Below the pieces are notes generated by a model. That model was not told where the DNA came from and ran no database searches. It was given only the letters and a program-made list of their open reading frames with translations. A stretch of 64,000 nt of DNA. Origin: Ananas comosus. Taxonomy: Eukaryota > Streptophyta > Magnoliopsida > Poales > Bromeliaceae. A program made the position numbers and the translations under genes. Positions 39,001 through 48,000 of the stretch are shown piece after piece (within the stretch, counting starts at the first letter, position 1; every line of letters starts with the position of its first letter). The stretch is from NCBI RefSeq assembly GCF_001540865.1, contig NC_033630.1, forward strand, positions 7,017,124 through 7,081,123. Reading direction: 5' to 3'.

Positions 39001-42000
39001 CTTTTCACTTGCGGCATAAACAAGGCATTGCTAATCGAGTCGCTGATGCACTCAGTCGTCGAAACCATTTGCTTATCACTTCTTCCTTACAGATAGTAGG
39101 ATTTGAGATAGTTAAGGACCAATATCAAAATGACCCTAATTTCGGTCCTATCCTAAAAAAGTGCCTATCTCCTGACAATGATTCACCTTCTGATTATTGT
39201 TTGGACGGCGGGTATCTTTTTAGAAAGTCCAAGTTGTGCATTCCCCAGGGATCGTTAAGAGAGTCCTTGATTCAGAACTTGCATAGTAGAGGGCTAGGGG
39301 GACATTTCGGGAGAGACAAAACTTTGGGATTAGTTCAAGAGAGGTATTGTTGGCCTAACATGAGTAAGGACGTTGAAAGGTTTGTTCAGCGGTGTAAGAC
39401 TTGTCAATTATTTAAAGGACAAACTCAAAATACTGGCTTGTATACTCCCCTGCCCATTCCCGCTGTGCCCTGGGAGGAAATTAGCATGGATTTTGTCCTA
39501 GGCCTACCCAAGACTGCACACCAAGTTGATTCCGTTTTTGTGGTTGTTGATCGTTTTACGAAAATGGCTCATTTTATTCCTTGCAAGAAAACTTCTGACG
39601 CATCACATATTGCAAAATTATTTTTCAATGAAATTGTACGTTTACATGGCATTCCTAAATCAAATACCTCTGATCGAGATACAAAATTTGTTAGTCATTT
39701 TTGGCAAACTTTAATGTCAAAGGCAAGAAGCAAACTGAATTTCAGCAGTCCATACCATTCACAAACTGACGGGCAAACGGAAATAGTAAATCGATCTTTG
39801 GGTAATCTCTTAAGATGTTTAGCTGGAGAAAAACCAACACAATGGGATTTAATTTTATCTCAAGCTGAATTTGCTTATAACAGTTCCATAAACCGAACCA
39901 TTGGAAAATCTCCTTTTGAAGCTTTATATGGCCGTCCTATAACCCACTTTCTTGACCAAGCACCAATACCTTACCCTGGTAGAGTTAGTGCAGATGCCGA
40001 CTATTACCTAAAATAGATTCAAGAGGTGCAACAACAAGTTCATCAGAGGTTGCGGGATTCCACTGTCAAGTACAAGGAGTCAGCGGATAAACATCGCCGA
40101 GGTATGACTTTTAATGAAGGAGATAATGTCTTAATCTATTTTAGAAAAGAAAGGTTCTCAGCTGGAGGCTATAACAAGTTGAACAGGAAAAAGTATGGGC
40201 CATTCAAAATTCTGAAAAAAATTAGGGGAAAATGCTTATCAAATTGATCTACCTCCGGAAGTACCGACGTCCCCGATCTTCAATGTCAGTGAACTATACG
40301 AGTACCACGGAAAGGCCCCCTCTACTGTCGATATTGATGGCTGTTAAAATCGGAACGGCGAAAAATAGATCCAGAAAATAGTTTAATGCAAGAAAAGAAA
40401 AGATAAGAAAAGAACACACCGATATTTACGTGGTTCGGCCAACGGCCTACGTCCACGGGCGAAGACGGAGCAAATAATTTATTAATGTCGAAAAAGCGGA
40501 GTACAAAGAAAATCTCTCAAAGATCAAAACTTGATTAGATCCGAAATGCCGCAACAAGCAACTCCGGAAAAACGAGGCTGCTCTCTCACCAATCCGTACA
40601 TACCACAAAATTAGCACTAATTAGTACGGCTCCTTCTTGGTTCTCTCCGCAACAGCCGTACGCACCCTCCAAGAGGCTTAATTAATTAGTGCATGGCCAC
40701 TTCTAATTTGTCGCGGCGGCTTCTTGATCGTCCGGAACATACATTGCTTGGCTTAATTAGTATGTGGCATCTTAATTTGGTCGCGGCGATTAATTTGGCC
40801 GTAGCATATATTTATAATACATGTCTCCTAAATAGAGTCTAATCCTAATTCAATTAGAAATTAGATTCCGACTCATAATCCATATATGCCAAATTAAATC
40901 TAAATTATATCCAATCCCAATTAGATTAAGATTTAATTCCAATTTAGATAACTACAAATCTAAACCAAATATAACAATCTCCACCTTGGTTTAATTTGTA
41001 GTTTAGCCACCGCTGTGTTGAGATCGCCATAAAACTCCACCTTGAATTTAATTCGCCTCAATGCTCCTTAACGCTCCGTGTTCCGTCTTCTCCAAACGCC
41101 CCATAGGGCCTTAAATGCTGCTGACTGCCACCAAGTCCAAATAATGTTTGAACTTGGCAATAATAAGGGACTTTGTAAGCATATCCGCCGGATTGTCTTT
41201 AGTACCAATTTTCTTAACAGTCACTGTGCGCTTCCCAATCACATCCCGAACAAAGTGAAGCTTCATATCGATGTGCTTTGTCCTCTCATGAAACATTTGA
41301 TCTTTAGACAAATGAATAGCACTTTGACTGTCCGAATAAACAACCGTCGGATCCCAATAAGAAGTAAGCTCTCCAAATAAGCCTCTTAGCCACATAGCTT
41401 CCTTCACACCCTCTGTCATAGCAATATATTCCGCCTCCGTCGTAGACAAGGCGACAATAGGTTGTAGTGAAGCTTTCCAACTAACTGCACATCCGCCAAT
41501 AGAGAAAACATAACCTGAAAGTGATCTCCTCCTATCCAAATCACCTGCAAAATCCGAATCAACATATCCAACCACACCATCCTTACACCTCCCAAACTCC
41601 AAACAAGTGTTAGTGGTACCTCGTAAGTATCTCAAAATCCACTTAACAGCCTGCCAATGAGCCTTACCAGGATTGGTCATATATCTGCTAACCATGCTCA
41701 CTGCGTAGGAGATGTCCGGCCGTGTGCAAACCATGGCGTACATGATGCTCCCGACAGCACTAGAATAGGGAACATGTGACATGTACTCCCGCTCATCATC
41801 GGACTGCGGTGATAACTCGGCGGAAAGTCTGAAATGCGCCGCAAAAGGAGTGCTCACTGGTTTTGCGTCTGTCATCCCGAAACGCTTTAAAATCTTCTCT
41901 ATATATTTCTCTTGTGTCAAATGCAGTAGTCCTGACTTGTTGTCCCTCTTAATTTCCATACCAAGGATTTTCTTAGCAGCACCTAGATCTTTCATCTCAA

Positions 42001-45000
42001 ACTCACCCTTAAGTAAAGCCTTCAATTTATTTATCTCAACTATGTCGCTGGAAGCAATTAACATATCATCAACATAGAGCAACAAATATATGAAAGATCC
42101 CTTATCAAGCTTTCTGAAATACACGCAACTGTCACGCTTGCTTCTGGAATATCCGTGACCTGTCATAAAGGAGTCGAACCGCTTATACCATTGCCGAGGA
42201 GACTGCTTTAAGCCATAAAGCGATTTCTTTAACAGGCAAACATGGTCCTCCTTCCCTTCAACAATGAATCCCTCCGGCTGTTTCATATAAATTTGCTCCT
42301 CAAGTTCTCCATGCAGAAAAGCTGTCTTAACATCAAGCTGCTCAAGATACAGGTCATTCATGGCTACTAATGATAAAAGAACACGAATAGAAGTATGCTT
42401 TACGACGGGTGAGAAAATATCATTAAAGTCCACACCTTCTACCTGACTGTAGCCCTTAGCAACTAAACGAGCTTTATACCTTGTATCTTCTACGCCGGGG
42501 ATTCCATCCTTTTTCTTGAAGACCCACTTACAGCCGACAATTTTCTTGCCTGTAGGCGGTTTTACCAACTCCCATGTGCGATTCTTATGAAGAGACTCCA
42601 TCTCCTCATTCATCGCCACCAACCACTCTGCAGAACTGGCACCGGAAATAGCTTGATTATATGTAGAAGGTTCACCTTCTTCTTCTGTATCTTGTGCCAC
42701 TGAAAGAGCGTAAGCAACCATATCTTCATAACTATATCTCTGCGGTGGTTTGATCTGTCTCCTCGCTTTGCCTGTAGCAATGCTCTGCCTCTCAACTTGT
42801 GGAGTTTCAGTTACTGAGGTGTCTGTCGACTGAACTTGTTCTGACTGAGAAGAATCCTGTGACTGAACTATACCATCGGTCTCTACCTCCACCTGCTTGC
42901 TAGCACTCGGGGTCTCATCAGAAGAATTACGGTTAGGATATAACATAGCAGATTCATCAAATGTGACATCCCTACTAATAATTAATTTAGACGATTCAGG
43001 ACACCACAATCTATATCCCTTAACCCCCGATGCATAACCAATAAAAATGCACTTTTTAGCCCTAGGTTCTAACTTGCCTTCATTAACATGAACATAAGCA
43101 GGACAACCAAATATGCGTAAATTAGAATAATCAGAAGGGCTGCCAGACCATACCTCCTCCGGAGTTTTGCAATCAAGTGCTGAATGTGGAGATCGATTCA
43201 CCAGATAGCATGCCGTAGAGATCGCCTCTACCCAGAAACTCTTCGCTAAGCCAGCATTAGAGAGTATACAACGGGCCCTCTCCAAAAGAGTTCTATTCAT
43301 CCGTTCGGCCACCCCGTTCTGCTGTGGAGTATGCCTAACGGTTTTATGTCGAACGATCCCTTCCTTCTTGCAGAATTCTTCAAACTGACGAGCAGAATTC
43401 CAAACCATTGTCGGTCCTTAATCGTTTGATCTTCTTTTCAGTTTGCTTCTCAATCATGACCTTCCACTGCTTGAAATAATTGAACACCTCATCCTTACTT
43501 TTCAAAAAGAACGCCCACACTTTACGAGAATAGTCGTCAATAAAAGTCAACATATATCTAGCACCACCATGAGTAGGAATACGAGAAGGTCCCCAAAGAT
43601 CAGAATGGATGTAGTCCAGAGTACCTTTTGTTCGGTGAACTGTGGCCTTAAAGCTGACTCTCTTTTGTTTGCCAAAAACACAATGCTCGCAGAAGTCCAA
43701 CTTTTCTAAACTCTGACTACCAAGTAGACCTCTCTCGCCTAACTTCATCATACCATATTCACTCATATGGCCCAGTCGCATATGCCATAATTTGGTGCTA
43801 TCCGAATCTGACATAGAGGAAGAAGTCACCGCTGCTGAACCTGTCACAGTGGAACCCTGTAAAACATATAACATGTCGGACAACTTAGCCTTCATCACTA
43901 CAAGATTCCCTTTAGCGACCTTCATTAATCCATCAGCTGAAGAATACTTAAAGCCTTTAGTATCAAGTGTACCCAACGAGATCAAATTTTTCCTCATATC
44001 CGGAACATGCCGAACCTCAGATATAGTCCTCACTACTCCATCGAACATTCGTACCCGAACAATGCCAATTCCAATAACTGTGCACTTAGAGTGATTTCCC
44101 ATCAATACATCTCCACCTTCAATAGGCATGTACGTCGAGAACCATTCTCTATGTGTACAGATATGAAAAGAACATGCGGAGTCCATAAGCCACTCATCCT
44201 GTCTACGTGTCTTATTCGTAACTGTAAAGACGATATCATTTTTATCTGATTCTCCTGCTGCAACACTTGCTTCTGCTTCAGTATTGGTGTTTTTCTGACC
44301 TTGATTCTTATCACCATTATTCTTCCGCTGCTCTTTATTTTTCAACTTGAAACAATCAGCTTTTATGTGACCCTTCTTCTTACAATAACCACAAATCAGA
44401 TTCCTATGCTTTGACTTTGATCTAGATGTACCTCTATTACCAGAACCCTTCTCCCGAGACCTCCCTCTAGCGACCAAACCTTGTCCTGAAGCTCCAGCTG
44501 TCTCGTTGCTTATCTGCATGTCAATTCTCTCTTTTGAAAGTAAAGAGGATTTAACATCATCGAGACATAGAGTATCTCGTCCAAACAAGAAAGTCTCACG
44601 AAAATTCTTATAAGAGGGCGGTAGAGAACATAATAATAAAAGGGCTTCATCTTCCTCCTCGATTTTAACATCTATCGAGCGGAAATCCATAATGATAGAA
44701 TTAAATTCATCTAAATGCGACTTAATAGAGGTACCTTCCGCCATGCGCAACATGAAGAGACGTTGCTTCAAATATAACTTGTTAGTGAGAGATTTCGTCA
44801 TATAGAGAGACTCCAATTTAAGCCAAAGCCCTGCTGCGGTCTTTTCATCCAAGACCTCGCACAATACCTCATTAGATAAACATAATTGTATTGCCATAAG
44901 AGCTTTGTCATCAATCTCCTCCTTCTGCTCTGCCGTTAATGAATCGGACATCTTTTCTTTTCCCTACAGTGCCTTCTGCAATCCTTGCTGCGTCAATACT

Positions 45001-48000
45001 GCACGCATCTTGACTTGCCATAATGCGAAACTGTTGGTCCTGTCAAATTTCTGAATCTCGAACTTCGTCGTCATCTTAATCCTCAAAGGGAATAGAAAGG
45101 CTCTGATACCAGTTTGTTAAAATCGGAACGGCGAAAAATAGATCCAGAAAATAGTTTAATGCAAGAAAAGAAAAGATAAGGAAAGAACACACCGATATTT
45201 ACGTGGTTCGGCCAACGGCCTACGTCCACGGGCGAAGACGGAGCAAATAATTTATTAATGTCGAAAAGGCGGAGTACAAAGAAAATCTCTCAAAGATCAA
45301 AACTTGATTAGATCCGAAATGCCGCAACAAGCAACTCCGGAAAAACGAGGCTGCTCTCTCACCAATCCGTACGGACCACAAAATTAGCACTAATTAGTAC
45401 GGCTCCTTCTTGGTTCTCTCCGCAACAGCCGTACACACCCTCCAAGAGACTTAATTAATTAGTGCATGGCCACTTCTAATTTGTCGCGGCGGCTTCTTGA
45501 TCGTCCGGAACATACATTGCTTGGCTTAATTAGTATGTGGCATCTTAATTTGGTCGCGGCGATTAATTTGGCCGTAGCATATATTTATAATACATGTCTC
45601 CTAAATAGAGTCTAATCCTAATTCAATTAGAAATTAGATTCCGACTCATAATCCATATATGCCAAATTAAATCTAAATTATATCCAATCCCAATTAGATT
45701 AGGATTTAATTCCAATTTAGATAACTACAAATCTAAACCAAATATAACAATGGCTCGACATCTCGCTCCGACATCGAAACTCCATCAGATGGCGTGGAGG
45801 ATATTCTGGATGTGCACGAGTCAGCAACGCGACATGGCACTCATCGCCGATACTTGGTGCGTTGGCGTGGACGACCATTGTCCGATAGCAATTGGATTTC
45901 TGAGGCGGAGTTGCGCCAACTTCGAGAGGACTTGTACCAGAGATATCAAGATGCCATCTCGACGGAGTCGAGATTTTCCCAACTCGAGGGGAACTGATGC
46001 AGCAAATAAATCTCGTTTTATTTTCGAATGCAATTTTCTTTTATTTTGTAGGTTCGTGTTTGATTCTAACTTAAATCATTTAGGTTTAGTTGATTTGGCT
46101 AACCCAAACCCTTTTCTCCAATAAACAAAAAAACAATCCCAAAAAGACCTTTAGAATTCCCCAAAAACAAAGACCTTTGAAATTCTCAAAATTGTTTTGT
46201 TTTCTATGCATGACTCATGGGTGACCGTGTTGTGTTGAAAACGAAAAAACAATAATTTATTATCAGAGGGCTCTCAACACTATAAATACATGGTTCTTGA
46301 AGCCTTAAGGGAGATATATTTGGATGAATAAAAAATTCTACTCTCACTCTTTATCCTTGGTGTTCTACTTCCCGGTGAGATCATCGACGCTTCTTACTCG
46401 CGCCGAGATCGTCTTCTTCCTCAACTTGATCATTATCGCTTCTTCCTCGTGACAAGATCGGCTTCTACTTCTACGCCTCCTCTTCTTCCGAGTCACTATC
46501 TCATCTTCTTCTTCTATGTTGCCGAAGTTCTACCCGTGGTGTACCGCCCTCCTCGTCGATCGTGGATCCCCCACAATCGTGTGAACGGTGCACTTTTTGT
46601 ATCTCTCATCTCCTGATATCCTATTATTCCCTTTTAATCTAGCCTTCCACCATTACCAACCATATTTGCCAAACAACCAAACCTAAAGCTTTAACTCCGA
46701 TAAAGCCAAATTTACCTTTTGGAAGTATTATATGTATTTTCAGTTGGTTGTTATTATCTCATATATTGAAGGTTTATCAACATTTTAGTATTACTTCAAT
46801 TCGGTTTTAATTTTTGTCTTGCTGAAATTTTTGCTTCCTTACTTAAAATTCATCGGAATTGATAAATTAAACGTTGTTTTACCTTTAAACAAAAGCAAAC
46901 TTGAAAATTCAATTTTGGCAACCTCTCGGTTTGCATCAGTAATGCTTCGAAGCAACAAAGAAAAACAAGTTTTAAACCTAGCAAAGTGAACAAATGTCCT
47001 GCATGGTTACAGTTAACTTACTGGGTTTACTAACAAAAAGCCATTTGACTAAAGATTCTTTTACTAGCTTGTAGCTATGAAACTCAGGTAATATTAATTG
47101 AAAGAACATTTGGAAACAAAAGTATCTTCAGTTATAGCTAATAAGATAAAGCTAGGAAGCAAGCAACTCAGACATGTAATTATCACAATTAGAAGCCAAC
47201 CTGTCGTATAAAGGTTGATTTACCACCCATGTTAGGCCCAGTGATTATCTGAAACCAGCTCTTACCACGGACCTATATTCAGCCAAAATCACCACATATT
47301 AGAAAGTGATTTTCTCCTGCAATTACAACCAAAGAGACTCTGCAAGATTACTTACAAGAGTGCAATCATTAGGAATAAAATTCACACCATCTTGAGCCTC
47401 CACACAAGGGTGCCTGCTTCCTTCAAGTATAATATCCCCTTCATCCTTCAATAAAAGACCATTAAAATTATGATGACAATATAGTTCAGAAAAATATCAC
47501 ATATGGGAAAAATAATAGCCTGTATATCTTACCGAGGGCGTGATATCTGGTCTTACATATGGTATTGGACAACTGGTTGCCAAGTCAGCAAAGCTTAACA
47601 AAACATCAAGCTCTGAAAGAACCCCAGCAAGAGCTTCAAACACCTAATGACCAGAAAGATTTAAGGCATTTCTTACATGTAAAAAGAAGCCAATAAAATG
47701 ACACTTAGGCATACCTCCGAAAATGTAGCTGAAGTATCAACTACTCGAGCAACAATACCTTTCTGACAACTTGTGTACTCGCTAAGTATCTTTTGATATT
47801 GATCTCCTAACTTTTTAAGCTTGGAGTTTGTAAACTTCACTCCATCCTTTCTAGTTTCCAGAACAATGTAATGAGTACTGAGCTTTTTTCTTACTTTCTG
47901 CTCTTCTTTCTTTGTGATCCTAAAAACATGTCCAAATTGCGTTCCTTTTTCTAACTTCAATGCCTTATCAAGAGGAAGATCAAGATCATTTGCTGTTTGC

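Larger units (their letters stand above)
40342..45749 (-). mobile_element. Ty1/copia retrotransposon, young, nested in the gypsy element
   Basis: 5,408 bp flanked by the 5-bp duplication ATGGC (40,337-40,341 and 45,750-45,754). LTRs of 635 bp differ at about seven positions by eye, near 1%, much less than the gypsy LTRs, matching the nesting order. It is transcribed leftward, like MSH2. Coding is complete except for one frameshift inside integrase. Domain order gag, protease, integrase, reverse transcriptase, RNase H defines the copia superfamily. Confidence 0.96.
34938..46938 (+). mobile_element. Ty3/gypsy chromovirus retrotransposon, decayed, interrupted
   Basis: Full element of 12,001 bp including a nested copia element; 6,588 bp without it. 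It is flanked by the 5-bp duplication GTAAT (34,933-34,937 and 46,939-46,943). LTRs are 944 bp each; they differ at roughly 5% of positions by eye. Between them, in order on the plus strand: primer-binding site, gag, protease, reverse transcriptase, RNase H, integrase, chromodomain, purine tract. Gag-pol carries several stops and frameshifts, so it is not autonomous. Orientation is opposite to MSH2, in whose intron 8 it lies. Confidence 0.95.
31624..47200 (-). other. MSH2 intron 8 (15.6 kb) with nested retrotransposons
   Basis: Contains, from low to high coordinates, ordinary intron (31,624-32,253), a GC-rich LTR-like block (32,254-33,709), AT-rich DNA without genes (33,710-34,932) and the gypsy/copia nest (34,933-46,943). 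Without these insertions the intron would be roughly 2 kb. The 137-codon plus-strand ORF at 34,008-34,421 has no recognisable domain and I do not count it as a gene. Confidence 0.85.
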
